From positions 62,001 through 126,000 of the forward strand of contig JAJZFV010000037.1 of the NCBI GenBank assembly GCA_021805205.1: a stretch of DNA of 64,000 bases, written 5' to 3'. Below, in pieces: positions 1 through 9,145 of this stretch; position 1 is the stretch's first letter; every line of letters starts with the position of its first letter. A model generated the notes under the pieces. The model did not search any database and was not told where the DNA came from. It worked only from the letters and a program-made list of their open reading frames with translations. The position numbers and the translations under genes are program-made. The stretch comes from Actinomycetes bacterium (GTDB taxonomy: Bacteria; Actinomycetota; Acidimicrobiia; Acidimicrobiales; Acidimicrobiaceae).

Positions 1-101
1 ACTCAATACGCAAGATTGATCGATGATCGATGCTTAGTGCGAAGATCTCACTTTGAAGGTGGCCCAAGTAGATGAATTCGTTGGACTGATTTGCCTCGGC
101 T

Positions 102-2114
102 TTAGCCATTACGCCTTCCAGTCTTTTCAAGTTGCAATGTGGTTTCTAATGTGCCACCCTCGCTGATTGGAAGCTGGCAGGCATAATTTACACAGATATA
201 TGCCAAGTTTGGATCTCGATATGAATAGAGGGGACCACTTTTGTCGTCTCCGGTAGCGATCAAAGTTCCGGCTCTAAAGTAGCGGCGCAATTTATCTACG
301 AGATCTCCTTGATAGGCGGTGACGACTATCTCGGAGGGTTCATTCGCTAGACCGAGAATTAGCGCCGTTAGCGGAGCAAAGTGTTCGGGGGTTCGCTGAA
401 CTAAGGGTGCGAGGGGCGCAAGTGCCTCCAGCGCTATCTGCTGATACTTGTCTTCTCCAAGGACGTGGTTGGCGAGTAAGAGGCAGCTAATGGCGGTGGC
501 ACTGGCTGAAGCGTAGGCACCGTCGAGGTGATCACTGCTTTTGATAAAGAGGCTACTTTGACCCTTTGCGCTTAGTGAGAAGTTTGAGGTTTCCTCGTCG
601 TAGAAGTCTTCGATCATCTTGTCTAAGAGTGGGACTATCTTCGACGGATCTTTTATCTCAGATCCAAGTAGGTATGCGGTCAAATAGGCTTCGATGAAGT
701 TGGCGTAGTCAACGAGTGTTGCCGGTACCTCGTTTGGACTTGCGCCGCCGATACGGGCTGCAACATCGAAGATCTGCGCCCTTTCAACAAGCACCCCGAG
801 ACAGCGTTGCGCAGCTTGGGTATACCTCGGTTCGTCAAGTCTAAAGCCAGCTTCGAGTAGGGCAACGATCATCATCGAGTTCCACTCGACGATCGCCTTG
901 TCGTCACGGGCAGGTTTGTTGCGCTTAGATCGGAGTTGGCGCAACTTTTGAAGGCCATCTTGGATGCTTTGATCTCCCTCGATTGACTTTGCATTAGGGC
1001 GGTGGATAATGTTGCGCCCTTCAAAATTTCCGGCCTTGGTGATGCCAAGCTGACGTTCGAGTTCGAGGTCTTCCCCTTCGAATGCCTCTCGGATCTCCTC
1101 TATTCGAAAGATATAGAAGGCTCCCTCCTCGCCGTCGGAGTCGGCATCGTAAGAGGATACAAATAGACCATCTTCAAGAGTCATCTCATCTAGGACGAAG
1201 TCGCACGTCTTTCGTACTACGTACTCGAAGTCACTATCGTTGGATTCGACGAATCCAAGGAGATATGCCCTGACATTTAGGGCCTGGTCGTAGAGCATCT
1301 TTTCGAAGTGTGGAACCATCCAGAAGGCATCGGTTGAATAACGTGCAAAACCGCCACCCACGTGGTCGAAGAGACCGCCTGAGGCCGCGAAGCGTAGAGT
1401 ATGGTTGGCAGCCTCGACTAACTGGTTGGAGATAGTGCTATCTTCGGCTAGGTCCGCGATTTCGTAGATTGCTTTGACCATGTGAGGTTGTAGGAACTTC
1501 GGTGCTCTACCGACCCCTCCCCACTCCTTGTCGTACCTTTTAGCGTAGCCACTTCTAAATGAGGTGATAAGAGCGTCGACGTCGATGTCGAGTCCGGAGG
1601 TGGTTGCTAGGACGTTCCGTTCCTTGAGTGCCTCGGCTACGTTCGCAGCATTTTCTTCAACCTCATCACGGGATTCGTAAAAGAGGTGGGCCATGGTCTT
1701 GAGGACTCGCTCGAAGCTTGGAATGTGGCCACCCTCCCGGGGAGGAAAGTAGGTACCACCGAAGAATGGTTTTCCATCGGGAGTGCAAAAAAGATTGAGC
1801 GGCCATCCACCGTGGTCCGCCATTGTAAGCAGAGCATTCATATAGGTGGCATCGACGTCCGGATGCTCTTCTCGGTCTACTTTGATTGCTATAAAGTTCT
1901 CATTGAGAATCTCGGCAATCTTTTCGTCTTCAAAGGATTCGTGGGCCATTACATGGCACCAGTGGCAGGAGGAGTAGCCGATAGAGATAAATATCGGTCT
2001 ATCGAGTCGCTTGGCCTCCTCCAGCGCTTCATTCGACCACGGCCACCAATCGACGGGATTTTCACTGTGTTGTCTGAGGTAGAGACTTGTACTTTGGGCT
2101 AGGCGATTTGCCAC
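102..2114 (-). CDS. YyaL/SSP411-type thioredoxin domain protein (DUF255)
   Basis: This 670-residue protein belongs to the YyaL / spermatogenesis-associated protein 20 family. That family joins an N-terminal thioredoxin-like domain to an (alpha/alpha)6-barrel resembling N-acylglucosamine epimerases. The N-terminus carries the family's CHWCHVM motif with Cys50 and Cys53. The barrel shows PHFEKMLYDQ at about 268-277 and a YDADSDGEEG motif near 325. The length is normal for the family. The start is GTG, preceded by an AAAGGGG ribosome-binding site about six bases upstream. The substrate is not established for the family, so I assign none. No partner gene is adjacent and the stop lies close to the window edge. 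The first 101 bases of the window hold no feature I can identify. Confidence 0.93.
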   Translation of the reverse strand: MANRLAQSTSLYLRQHSENPVDWWPWSNEALEEAKRLDRPIFISIGYSSCHWCHVMAHESFEDEKIAEILNENFIAIKVDREEHPDVDATYMNALLTMADHGGWPLNLFCTPDGKPFFGGTYFPPREGGHIPSFERVLKTMAHLFYESRDEVEENAANVAEALKERNVLATTSGLDIDVDALITSFRSGYAKRYDKEWGGVGRAPKFLQPHMVKAIYEIADLAEDSTISNQLVEAANHTLRFAASGGLFDHVGGGFARYSTDAFWMVPHFEKMLYDQALNVRAYLLGFVESNDSDFEYVVRKTCDFVLDEMTLEDGLFVSSYDADSDGEEGAFYIFRIEEIREAFEGEDLELERQLGITKAGNFEGRNIIHRPNAKSIEGDQSIQDGLQKLRQLRSKRNKPARDDKAIVEWNSMMIVALLEAGFRLDEPRYTQAAQRCLGVLVERAQIFDVAARIGGASPNEVPATLVDYANFIEAYLTAYLLGSEIKDPSKIVPLLDKMIEDFYDEETSNFSLSAKGQSSLFIKSSDHLDGAYASASATAISCLLLANHVLGEDKYQQIALEALAPLAPLVQRTPEHFAPLTALILGLANEPSEIVVTAYQGDLVDKLRRYFRAGTLIATGDDKSGPLYSYRDPNLAYICVNYACQLPISEGGTLETTLQLEKTGRRNG

Positions 2115-2486
2115 GCGTACCCCTTTCTTGACATATAGAAGTCTATTTAGAATTACGCCGGCATTGGTGTCTTGACCACAATCGAGCCCTTGAATCTAAC
2201 CTCGGCGGCGACAACCTGGTAAGTCTTCTGCCTACTTGCCCTTCCCCCTTGACCAACCTAGAGCTGGGGTAGTACCAATGTGCGGAGGTGTTTTGTACGA
2301 AAGGAGAAAGATCCCCCCTGATTTCCATCGCCGCTGCTTTACTTTCTTAGAGTTACCCGATAATTTCGCCGCTAAATATCCAAAAAATAACTTTTGGAGT
2401 GCCACAATGTAGTGTTACTAAGGCGGAGCATCGGGCGAACCACCGGACGGCACTTGAAGATTACTTTTACAGGAAGTTGAGTTGAA
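2115..2486. other. gene-poor intergenic region
   Basis: No convincing gene lies in this 372-base stretch between two divergent genes. Short open frames on the minus strand have no ribosome-binding site or family resemblance. A small inverted repeat (TCCAAAA, 6-base loop, TTTTGGA) lies at 2379-2398. An AGGAAG at about 2472-2477 serves the downstream TTG start at 2487. Promoters for both flanking genes should lie here, but I cannot place them with confidence. Confidence 0.4.
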
Positions 2487-3200
2487 TTGAAAAAGCGAAG
2501 AGGTATTGTCGCCGCGATCTCGATCCTTTTGGTTCTGATTGTGGCTAGCCTGCTATCCCAACCTATCCTTGATGCACGTATCAAGTCCCGAATAGAGATA
2601 GCTGCTCAAAAGGCTCTTAATGTTCAACCATCCGTTACTCTCGGTAGCGGTGTAGCGGCGTTTGAGTTGCTAGATCGAAAGATATCGAGCTTTGAGATAT
2701 CCACCGACTCATATTCAACTCCGCGCATTTCAAAGATTGGCTTAGTCGCTACCTTCTCCGAGGTCTCACTTCCCCATGGCAACGTCTGTGCCAAGGCAGG
2801 TAGCGTTGTAGTAAGTGCCTCCATTGGCGCTTCGTACATCGCAGGTCAAGTTACCGCACGGTTCAAAGCTAAAAGTCAAATACCAATTTCTAAAGTGACC
2901 ATTGATCAAGGTGGAATAAATGTCGCAGCAGGTCCGGGTGGGGTAGCAACGATAGTCCTCATTCCTAAGGCGTCGGGCCAGAACATAATTCTGAGCGTTA
3001 AAACCATACTGCTATTTGGACAGCCTTTAGCTCCATCGCGGGTCGCATCGTTAACGGGGAACTTCCACCAGGTGGTTCCAGTAAATCAGGTTCCAAGATA
3101 TCTCCATCTAAGGTCCGTAAGCACTTCAACTTCGGGGCTAACCCTCAACTTCAAGGGAGTAAATGCAGTTTTACGCCACGGAAGTAGTTGCCTCTCCTGA
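2487..3200 (+). CDS. LmeA-like DUF2993 protein, membrane-anchored or secreted
   Basis: This 237-residue protein has a basic N-terminus (KKRR) and one hydrophobic segment at about residues 7-25, a signal peptide or anchor. A beta-rich body follows with the layout of the actinobacterial DUF2993/LmeA family. A helix begins DARIKSRIEIAAQKAL, and then come repeated alternations of hydrophobic and polar residues. Mycobacterial LmeA is an envelope lipid-binding protein in mannolipid metabolism. This copy may bind lipids similarly, but that is inference. The start is TTG with AGGAAG nine bases upstream. No neighbour suggests a specific pathway. A weak hairpin follows 150 bases after the stop. Confidence 0.72.
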   Translation: MKKRRGIVAAISILLVLIVASLLSQPILDARIKSRIEIAAQKALNVQPSVTLGSGVAAFELLDRKISSFEISTDSYSTPRISKIGLVATFSEVSLPHGNVCAKAGSVVVSASIGASYIAGQVTARFKAKSQIPISKVTIDQGGINVAAGPGGVATIVLIPKASGQNIILSVKTILLFGQPLAPSRVASLTGNFHQVVPVNQVPRYLHLRSVSTSTSGLTLNFKGVNAVLRHGSSCLS

Positions 3201-3566
3201 GGTTGAATGTATTGAGACGGTACGACTCGCTGATAGTGCTACTGCTGCAATTTAGGGCCAGATACATTACTCGTGGCGACGGTTCTCCGCGTCGAGACAA
3301 TTTATTTTATTGTCCATTGCGCACTAAAATCCTTCGTAAGTTATGATCGTTTGGGAGGTCAACAACCCCCAAAATCTTTTGATTATCTAGCTTGTATCGT
3401 GAAGCTGAGTAGCAGATAATTCTTAGAGAATTCTCAATAAACAATGGCAAAGACGATACCGGTTCATTACTTTTCCATTACTTACCAGCCGTAGTGTATA
3501 TCTCATCAGCAAGTAATTCGATGGAACGAACTAAAGAGCGTAACAACTACTAAAAGGGGTAATCAA
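3201..3566. other. intergenic region, no gene seen
   Basis: I see no gene here. The stretch contains one imperfect terminator-like hairpin (3350-3373) and, at its right end, the AAGGGG ribosome-binding site of the small membrane protein starting at 3567. The composition turns AT-rich towards the right, as expected of a promoter region. Confidence 0.4.
3350..3377 (+). terminator. possible terminator after DUF2993 gene
   Basis: TTTGGG and GGT on the left arm (separated by one bulged A) pair with ACC and CCCAAA on the right arm around a five-base loop. A short mixed A/T tail ending in TTTT follows. The distance of about 150 bases from the stop and the imperfect tail keep confidence low. Confidence 0.35.
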
Positions 3567-3764
3567 ATGACAATCATCGCAGTCAATATCATCGCAATGG
3601 CCTTTGCCACCGGCCTTATCGTCCTAGTACTCTCGACCGGAATGCACTTAGAGTACAGGCGAAGCGCCAATAAGCAGACAAAGCGCTTTCACCCATCTAC
3701 CTACTCCGAGAAGATGGAGCTAGAGGCAAAGAGGTACGAAGAGTCGATCAAGAGCGCCAGATAG
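3567..3764 (+). CDS. small single-pass membrane protein, unknown function
   Basis: This is a 65-residue protein with one strong hydrophobic segment at about residues 4-24 and a charged C-terminus rich in Arg, Lys and Glu. A tail of roughly 40 residues would face the cytoplasm. I do not recognise the family. It is supported as a real gene by an ATG with an AAGGGG ribosome-binding site seven bases upstream. A 17-bp hairpin a few bases beyond the stop makes it look like a complete single-gene unit. Flanking intergenic regions of more than 200 bases on each side suggest it is transcribed alone. Confidence 0.6.
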   Translation: MTIIAVNIIAMAFATGLIVLVLSTGMHLEYRRSANKQTKRFHPSTYSEKMELEAKRYEESIKSAR

Positions 3765-3796
3765 ATAACTCTCCACATCTAACTACCTAGAAGACT

Positions 3797-3836
3797 ATAG
3801 ACCAAGGGCCGAGAATTACCTCGGTCCTTGGTCTAT
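3797..3836 (+). terminator. 17-bp hairpin after small membrane protein gene
   Basis: Two 17-base arms (3797-3813 and 3820-3836) pair with a single G-U wobble around a six-base loop. The tail has no T-run, so this may be a factor-assisted terminator or an mRNA-stabilising structure rather than a classical intrinsic terminator. It begins about 30 bases after the stop of the gene ending at 3764. Confidence 0.55.
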
Positions 3837-4020
3837 GTAACTGGTAATTTGTTTAATTATTCAATGGATAATTTAATAGCAAATACGCCAATCTTAGCTG
3901 ATGTTTCGATCATTAATTTATCTTCGATGGGTTGACTATTGGAGCTAATCATGATCAGAGCTATGGGAATAAATAAGTTACAGCTTGTACCGTTTAACTT
4001 CGATCTTTGTCGTGGACCGA

Positions 4021-4082
4021 ACGAGGTGGTTGTCGCAGAATGCCCCCTTTGCTTTAGCTAACGCAAAGAAGGGCCACCTCGT
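4021..4082. other. paired structural element, unknown
   Basis: Nine bases at 4021-4029 pair perfectly with 4074-4082. Inside, CCC plus CTTTGC (4044-4052) pairs with GCAAAG plus GGG (4063-4073, two bulged bases) around a ten-base loop. A 14-base bulge sits on one side only. The shape suggests a folded RNA or a regulator site, but no family is recognised. Confidence 0.35.
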
Positions 4083-4274
4083 CGTCAAAGGGTATAGGCG
4101 ACATAAATCCCAAAGTCTTAGCGAGGGCCCAGAATAAAGACAATTTGTCTCAATTTCCTCGTGGAGAGGATATGGCGCCATCGGTTGATAGCCGAAAGAA
4201 TCGAATTTTGTTGACCTGAGGCTACCTCTCGGTATAAACCGATGGTTTAGGCGATGCACTTGGCTTTCTTTTGG

Positions 4275-5168
4275 TCAATTAGGTTCTGGAGATGAGCTCT
4301 GGTGAGGTGGAAAAGTACCGACCTTTTCGATGTCGTAACCTTTTGGATAACTTCTTACTTGAGGCATTTCACGTGGCCACTTCGGAGTTTTGCGGGGCGG
4401 AAGTTGCTCTACCACCTTCCCGCGCAACTTCAATCCCCAACGAACCAGAGCCTTGAATGTTGGGTTCGGAGAGGGAAATCCAAAGGCATTTAGTAGGGGT
4501 TCATCCATCAAGGCATAGGACATCTTGTACACAAGTGACTTTGGAAGCAGTTGATTTGGAGGAAAGGTTGTGAAGAGTTCGATCGTTGAACTGGCCACGT
4601 CGGCGCCGCCTTTGTCGAAGGCGAATTTTGCATTCTCGTAGCCATCCAAGAACTCTGTAAACGACTGCCAACTCTCCGGAATCTCTCGAATACCCATGCG
4701 GCGTCCCAAGTCGCGGTAGTAGTTGGCGGCTGCAACCTTTTCATTTTCTGACATCGGACGCCAGCCGTAGTCGTCCATCCAACGAATAGGGGTCACTACG
4801 AAGGTGCTTAGTACGTACAGCATGTCGTCGTTACTGATGTTGTATGCATTGTGCATCTGGTTCATTCTTCGAAGTGCAGCTAAGCCGTCGCCTTCATTAG
4901 GACCATTCTCCAATATTGCATCGAGTACGACTACGGTGTCGTCGTATCTCTTCTGAACCCGGCCAAGCAACTCTCCGGTGTGAGCGAGGAGTGAGCCAAT
5001 CGTAGGAACGGCGTACGTTCGAAAGAGAGCAAAAGAGAGGGCTTGATTCATATCCCACGGAAATTCGTAAGTGGTCATCAACTTGTAGATCTCACGGTAC
5101 TGCGTGGTTGGATCGAAGCTTTGAATTTTGTTTAAGTTGTCGAAACGATTCTTACAAATACTGGCCAT
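4275..5168 (-). CDS. oxygenase MpaB family protein (DUF2236)
   Basis: This 297-residue protein resembles the DUF2236 family, which includes fungal MpaB and bacterial latex-clearing protein, a haem b oxygenase. The conserved core reads RRMNQMHNAY (residues 100-109, His106). It continues with a run holding Tyr118, PIRW and a GWRPMS-E block near 135-142, then a GRRMGI..IPESW block. His106 lies where a haem-facing residue is expected, but I cannot prove haem binding from sequence. A protein this short lacks the extra regions of latex-clearing protein, so the substrate is unknown. It is transcribed divergently from the carboxymuconolactone decarboxylase-like gene across a 213-base spacer. Its ATG has no strong ribosome-binding site. 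Confidence 0.75.
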   Translation of the reverse strand: MASICKNRFDNLNKIQSFDPTTQYREIYKLMTTYEFPWDMNQALSFALFRTYAVPTIGSLLAHTGELLGRVQKRYDDTVVVLDAILENGPNEGDGLAALRRMNQMHNAYNISNDDMLYVLSTFVVTPIRWMDDYGWRPMSENEKVAAANYYRDLGRRMGIREIPESWQSFTEFLDGYENAKFAFDKGGADVASSTIELFTTFPPNQLLPKSLVYKMSYALMDEPLLNAFGFPSPNPTFKALVRWGLKLRGKVVEQLPPRKTPKWPREMPQVRSYPKGYDIEKVGTFPPHQSSSPEPN

Positions 5169-5381
5169 ATCGCTAAAACTACCACCCCAACTTTGTGGAA
5201 AGCATAATTTTTAATTGTATTTTTCCTAAAATCACAGTTGCAGAGGCACTCTATGAATCTCTATGTATTGATCGTGTCACCGTTGGAAAGTTGACTGATT
5301 GCTTGAAACTTAAAATTTGCAGTTAGGCAGAGTTAAGGTACTTTAGGAAGACGAAAAGTCGCAAAAGAGGAGCCGAGTTTG

Positions 5382-5939
5382 ATGACGCAACGATTTATTT
5401 CTCCAAGAAGAGATGACCTCGGTGACGACGGTAAAGAGCTCTACGACACTATCACCAAAGGGCCGAGGGGGACCTCAAGGCAGTACTTTCAACTAGTGCT
5501 CGATGACTCTTCGTTGGCGGGTCCTTTTGGAGCAATGCTTCTCTCTCCCAAGATTGGTAGTGGCCTACAGCAGGTAGGGGCAGCGTTACGATTTGGTGGT
5601 AAATTGTCACCACGTCAGCGAGAGGCAACAATTCTTCGGGTTGCAGCGAGGAGCGGTGCCAAGTTTGAGGCGATGGCGCACGGCAAGATTGCCTTAGACT
5701 GCGGACTCTCGGAAGAGGAGATTGACTCGATAGCTTTAGATCGGATCGATTTATTCGAAGAAGAAGTAGCGGTTCTTCTAAGGGCTGTCGATCAGTTGTT
5801 CGACGATGGAGTGATCGACGGCGAGTGTTTTGCTGAACTTAGGAATCACTACGATCAATCGATAGTCTTCGAGGCGATCGTCCTAATTGGGTACTATCGC
5901 CTCCTTGCAGATGTGATGAATACCTTCGGGATCGAATGA
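5382..5939 (+). CDS. carboxymuconolactone decarboxylase family protein
   Basis: This 185-residue all-helical protein has the CMD-family core with Glu81, Glu96 and His100, followed by a GLSEEEI helix start. It lacks the CxxC of AhpD-type peroxidase members, so a decarboxylase or non-redox role is more likely than alkylhydroperoxidase activity. The ATG follows an AGAGGAG ribosome-binding site; a TTG one codon upstream is possible but less likely. A short-chain dehydrogenase follows on the same strand 180 bases on, hinting at catabolism of a cyclic or acyl substrate. The exact reaction cannot be inferred. Confidence 0.82.
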   Translation: MTQRFISPRRDDLGDDGKELYDTITKGPRGTSRQYFQLVLDDSSLAGPFGAMLLSPKIGSGLQQVGAALRFGGKLSPRQREATILRVAARSGAKFEAMAHGKIALDCGLSEEEIDSIALDRIDLFEEEVAVLLRAVDQLFDDGVIDGECFAELRNHYDQSIVFEAIVLIGYYRLLADVMNTFGIE

Positions 5940-6120
5940 CAGCTTGAGCTCGTCGAGAGGGCCTAAAGTGCCACCTCAAATCGACTTTAGAGTCCTTTCG
6001 TTGTAGAAGCTAGGTGTCATATGCGTCTTTCAATGAATCGCGTCCAAATCTTGAGTCGATGTCTAGTGAGAATTGCAAAATCGAGCGCCGTCTACTCATT
6101 CGATGTGTAATGCTAAGGCC

Positions 6121-6882
6121 ATGAGTTTTGACTTTTCGAATAAGACAGTTTTAGTTACCGGCGGTTCTCGGGGTATCGGCAGATCGATTGCGGAGCACTT
6201 CTACCGTCACGGCGCAAATGTTGTTATCTCGAGCCGTAAGGCCGATTCATTGCGCGAAGTAGTAAGCGAAGTATCTGCCGGCGAAGGCGGAGCAATCGAC
6301 TTTGTTGCAGCCAACGTCGGCGTGGAAGCCGAGGCCTACAGGGTGGTCGATGAGACCATTGCTCGTTTTGGATCGGTGGACGTACTGGTAAATAACGCTG
6401 CTACTAATCCCTACTACGGTCCAATGATCGATATCGACGCCTCGAGGGCGCAAAAGATTCTCGATGTAAATCTCCTTGGAGTGCTTTGGTTTACTCAAGC
6501 GGCCTATAGGCGGTATATGCAAGAGGCCCAGAGCACTTCGTCTGTGATCAATATTGCTTCCATCGGTGGAATGTCAGTCGAACCAGGTATCGGCTTTTAT
6601 AACGTTTCAAAGGCAGCTGTAATTCACATGACAAAGCAGCTAGCAAATGATCTTGGACCAAAGGTTCGAGTAAACGCAATAGCACCCGGATTGGTACGTA
6701 CCGATTTTGCCAAGGCTCTGTGGGAAAATCATGAAGCGACAGTGGCATCCTATCTACCAATGAAAAGAATTGGTGAACCAGATGATATCGCCGGTGCCGC
6801 CCTATTTTTGGGCTCTGACCTTTCGCGCTGGATCACAGGTGAGACGATGGTGGTAGACGGCGGCGCTATGGTTACCCCGTAG
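6121..6882 (+). CDS. short-chain dehydrogenase/reductase (classical SDR)
   Basis: This 253-residue NAD(P)-dependent oxidoreductase has the Rossmann motif TGGSRGIG (13-20) and NNAA (91-94). Catalytic Ser147 and the Tyr160-x3-Lys164 pair are present, as is the C-terminal block ending ITGETMVVDGG. All belong to classical FabG-like SDRs. I start it at the ATG at 6121 because the SDR fold begins immediately after; an in-frame ATG 16 codons upstream has no family support. The substrate could be a 3-hydroxyacyl chain or a small alcohol. It ends five bases from the convergent menE gene, so the two share their 3' flank with no room for a separate terminator. Confidence 0.9.
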   Translation: MSFDFSNKTVLVTGGSRGIGRSIAEHFYRHGANVVISSRKADSLREVVSEVSAGEGGAIDFVAANVGVEAEAYRVVDETIARFGSVDVLVNNAATNPYYGPMIDIDASRAQKILDVNLLGVLWFTQAAYRRYMQEAQSTSSVINIASIGGMSVEPGIGFYNVSKAAVIHMTKQLANDLGPKVRVNAIAPGLVRTDFAKALWENHEATVASYLPMKRIGEPDDIAGAALFLGSDLSRWITGETMVVDGGAMVTP

Positions 6883-6887
6883 AGCCA

Positions 6888-8021
6888 TTACGAGGCTGAA
6901 CTGAACATCTCGGTCAGCCTCGCACGCTGTACCTTGCCAAGGTCAGTCTTTGGCAGGGAGTCAACTGTGAAGAGGCGTCTCGGCACAAAGTAGCGTGGAA
7001 ACCTCTCTGTCACAACCTCCTGGAGGGCATCGAGTGTAATTCCTGATCCTTCGTAGTTGGTGATGGCTATAGCCACTATTTCACCAAAGGATTCGTCACG
7101 ACAGCCAAAGATCGCATACTCCGGTAACTCCAACGCCTCATTGATTGCCTCTTCGATCGCATTTGGAGCTACCTTCTCCCCGCCGGTATTGATCGTCTCA
7201 GATATTCTTCCGTCGACCTTGAGTACTCCGTTAACTCCCAATGAACCACTGTCACCGGTGTGAAAGTACCCGTTAGCATCGGTCAAAGGGGTGCCGTCGC
7301 GGTAACTTTGAGCTATCATTGGCCCTCGAAGGAGGATCTCGCCGTCTTCAATCTTGATATCAACACCCTCCAGGGCGATTCCGTCGTAGACGCAACCGCT
7401 TCCGGTTTCAGTGAGGCCATATGTCACGACTGCGTTTTGGGGTCGCCTCGACGGGGGAGTTCCCGCTCCGAGAAGGATCTTTTCGAACAATGACAGTTCG
7501 AGCTTGGTAAGGTTTGCCTTTACCAGTGAAGTGTAGATCGGCACGCTACTGCTGCGAGCCAACTCTTCAAAGGCGGAATAGTCAAATGACTTCAATGTGA
7601 CGAGATGGTGGTTGGCAAAATGTGACTTGGTTATTGTTGTAAATCCACCAACGTGATTTATCGGAAGGGCATTTATCCATAGACCTTCACCCTCCTTGGC
7701 TCCAAGGTATGCCAGAGAGGCTTTTGCCGATGCCTCTAAATTTTCCCAGCTGTGGCAGACGACTTTAGGAAGACCTGAAGTTCCGGAGGTAGTTGCAACG
7801 AGGCGGGCGTGTTCGGGAACTGCGTTTGCAATCGTTCTACTCGAAGTGCTGCCCTCGATAACTACTTCAGTTGGGTCAATGACCTTGACGATGGTGTCAA
7901 CGAAGCTCTTGGGCCACTTTGGGTTGGCTATCGCAACTGCGTTTCCCCCCAACATCTCATCTAGGAGGCGCTTTGCTAGTTCGTTACTCTGCTCTTCAAT
8001 AAATAGCTTTAGCTTTTTCAT
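6888..8021 (-). CDS. menE: o-succinylbenzoate-CoA ligase
   Basis: This 377-residue AMP-forming ligase carries the P-loop-like TTSGTSGLPK (77-86), the TYGLTETGSG motif, an HTGDSG motif and a C-terminal lid with Gly-Glu-Lys. It is much shorter than typical acyl-CoA synthetases, which fits the compact actinobacterial MenE. Location supports the call: menB and menA follow divergently and menH and menD are within 10 kb. The reaction would be ATP-dependent conversion of o-succinylbenzoate to its CoA thioester in the cytoplasm. Other short acyl-CoA ligases share these motifs, so the specific call rests partly on context. Confidence 0.87.
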   Translation of the reverse strand: MKKLKLFIEEQSNELAKRLLDEMLGGNAVAIANPKWPKSFVDTIVKVIDPTEVVIEGSTSSRTIANAVPEHARLVATTSGTSGLPKVVCHSWENLEASAKASLAYLGAKEGEGLWINALPINHVGGFTTITKSHFANHHLVTLKSFDYSAFEELARSSSVPIYTSLVKANLTKLELSLFEKILLGAGTPPSRRPQNAVVTYGLTETGSGCVYDGIALEGVDIKIEDGEILLRGPMIAQSYRDGTPLTDANGYFHTGDSGSLGVNGVLKVDGRISETINTGGEKVAPNAIEEAINEALELPEYAIFGCRDESFGEIVAIAITNYEGSGITLDALQEVVTERFPRYFVPRRLFTVDSLPKTDLGKVQRARLTEMFSSAS

Positions 8022-8231
8022 CTCAATCTAAGCCTATCGAGGAGAGTTTTTAATTGAGGTGATAATTTCGTCGTAGCTTGTTGTCTGAGTCCTATTGCGA
8101 TCGGTTTGGATAAGCAATGGACTGGCTTTGTATCTTCTGACTCTCCTGAGGCGGATATCTCGGGATTGGATGGAATTACTATGTTTTGGGATCCGTTTGA
8201 GAGATAGTTGATGAAAGAAGGAAGTAGCACG

Positions 8232-9074
8232 ATGAGTAGAGTTCAGTTTGATTGGAAGAGTGCGGGGGAGTACCGTGACATCAAGTACGAACACTTTGAC
8301 AACATTGCAAAGATAACGATCAATCGTCCCGAGGTTCGTAACGCATTTCGTCCACAAACATTGGTAGAGCTCTCATCTGCATTCGAGGCGGCTCGAAATG
8401 ATCCATCTGTGGGTGCAATAATCCTCACCGGTGAAGGGGACCTCGCGTTCTGTTCAGGTGGCGATCAGAGGATCCGCGGAGAAGATGGTTACATCGGTGA
8501 TGACCATTTGGGACAAGCTGGGATAGGTAGACTAAACGTCCTTGACCTCCAGGTACAAATTCGTCGCCTACCGAAGCCGGTTGTTGCTATGGTCGCAGGA
8601 TATGCCATCGGTGGAGGACACGTACTTCATCTGGTCTGTGATCTCACCATAGCGGCGGAAAATGCAAGGTTTGGCCAGACCGGCCCTCGCGTTGGGTCAT
8701 TCGACGGGGGCTACGGCTCATCGCTTTTAGCTCGTACGATTGGAGTAAAGCGCGCTAAGGAGATCTGGTTCCTCTGCCGTCAATACGATGCCGCAAAGGC
8801 TCTTGATTGGGGCCTTGTAAATACGGTAGTGCCAGTAGACAAACTCGAAGAGGAGACGGTCAATTGGTGCAAAGAGATGCTTGCCCTTTCCCCTCTGGCA
8901 TTAAGGATGCTAAAGGCTTCGTTCAACGCAGCTGAAGATGGCTTAGCTGGTGTACAACAGCTCGCAGGCGATGCAACACTTCTCTTCTACATGACCGAAG
9001 AGGCTCAGGAGGGCCGCGACGCATACAAGGAGAAGCGTAAGCCTAACTTCGATCAGTTTCCTCGTAGACCTTAG
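8232..9074 (+). CDS. menB: 1,4-dihydroxy-2-naphthoyl-CoA synthase
   Basis: This 280-residue crotonase-fold enzyme closes the second ring of the naphthoquinone head group. The oxyanion-hole region reads CSGGDQR, then GYAIGGGH. The MenB-specific block [13 protein letters not shown] separates it from ordinary enoyl-CoA hydratases. I start it at the ATG at 8232, which has a GAAGGAAG ribosome-binding site eight bases upstream; an ATG eight codons earlier is also open. It runs divergently from menE, the preceding step in the pathway. menA follows 71 bases after its stop with a hairpin in between, so the two may form one unit with attenuated read-through. Confidence 0.95.
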   Translation: MSRVQFDWKSAGEYRDIKYEHFDNIAKITINRPEVRNAFRPQTLVELSSAFEAARNDPSVGAIILTGEGDLAFCSGGDQRIRGEDGYIGDDHLGQAGIGRLNVLDLQVQIRRLPKPVVAMVAGYAIGGGHVLHLVCDLTIAAENARFGQTGPRVGSFDGGYGSSLLARTIGVKRAKEIWFLCRQYDAAKALDWGLVNTVVPVDKLEEETVNWCKEMLALSPLALRMLKASFNAAEDGLAGVQQLAGDATLLFYMTEEAQEGRDAYKEKRKPNFDQFPRRP

Positions 9075-9087
9075 TTTTACACCTCTC

Positions 9088-9122
9088 GCCTTCGCCGGTC
9101 AACCCTTAGGGCTGGCGAAGGC
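9088..9122 (+). terminator. hairpin between menB and menA
   Basis: GCCTTCGCC at 9088-9096 pairs perfectly with GGCGAAGGC at 9114-9122 around a 17-base loop that itself contains CCC/GGG. There is no T-run directly after it. It may act as a partial terminator or processing site between the two men genes. Confidence 0.45.
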
Positions 9123-9145
9123 CGTTACACTTTTGGTCAAAGTTA

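Larger units (their letters stand above)
3765..4274. other. gene-poor region with structured elements
   Basis: This 510-base gap holds a strong 17-bp hairpin (3797-3836), an AT-rich stretch (3840-3975) and a second paired element at 4021-4082. A 93-codon minus-strand frame (3978-4259) crosses the latter, but it lacks a good ribosome-binding site and its composition does not look like a protein. I do not call it a gene. Confidence 0.4.

Noticed and set aside
1686-2102. 138-codon plus-strand frame inside the YyaL gene
   Set aside because: It is antisense to a conserved protein with intact motifs and has no signals of its own.
2128-2153. TTGACA with TAGAAT as a promoter
   Set aside because: Spacing is only 14 bases and the orientation points to a start more than 330 bases away.
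3978-4259. 93-codon minus-strand frame
   Set aside because: No ribosome-binding site, no family resemblance and unusual residue composition; it overlaps the paired element at 4021-4082.
8034-8357. 107-codon minus-strand frame over the menB start
   Set aside because: It overlaps the well-supported menB coding start and shows no protein-like pattern.
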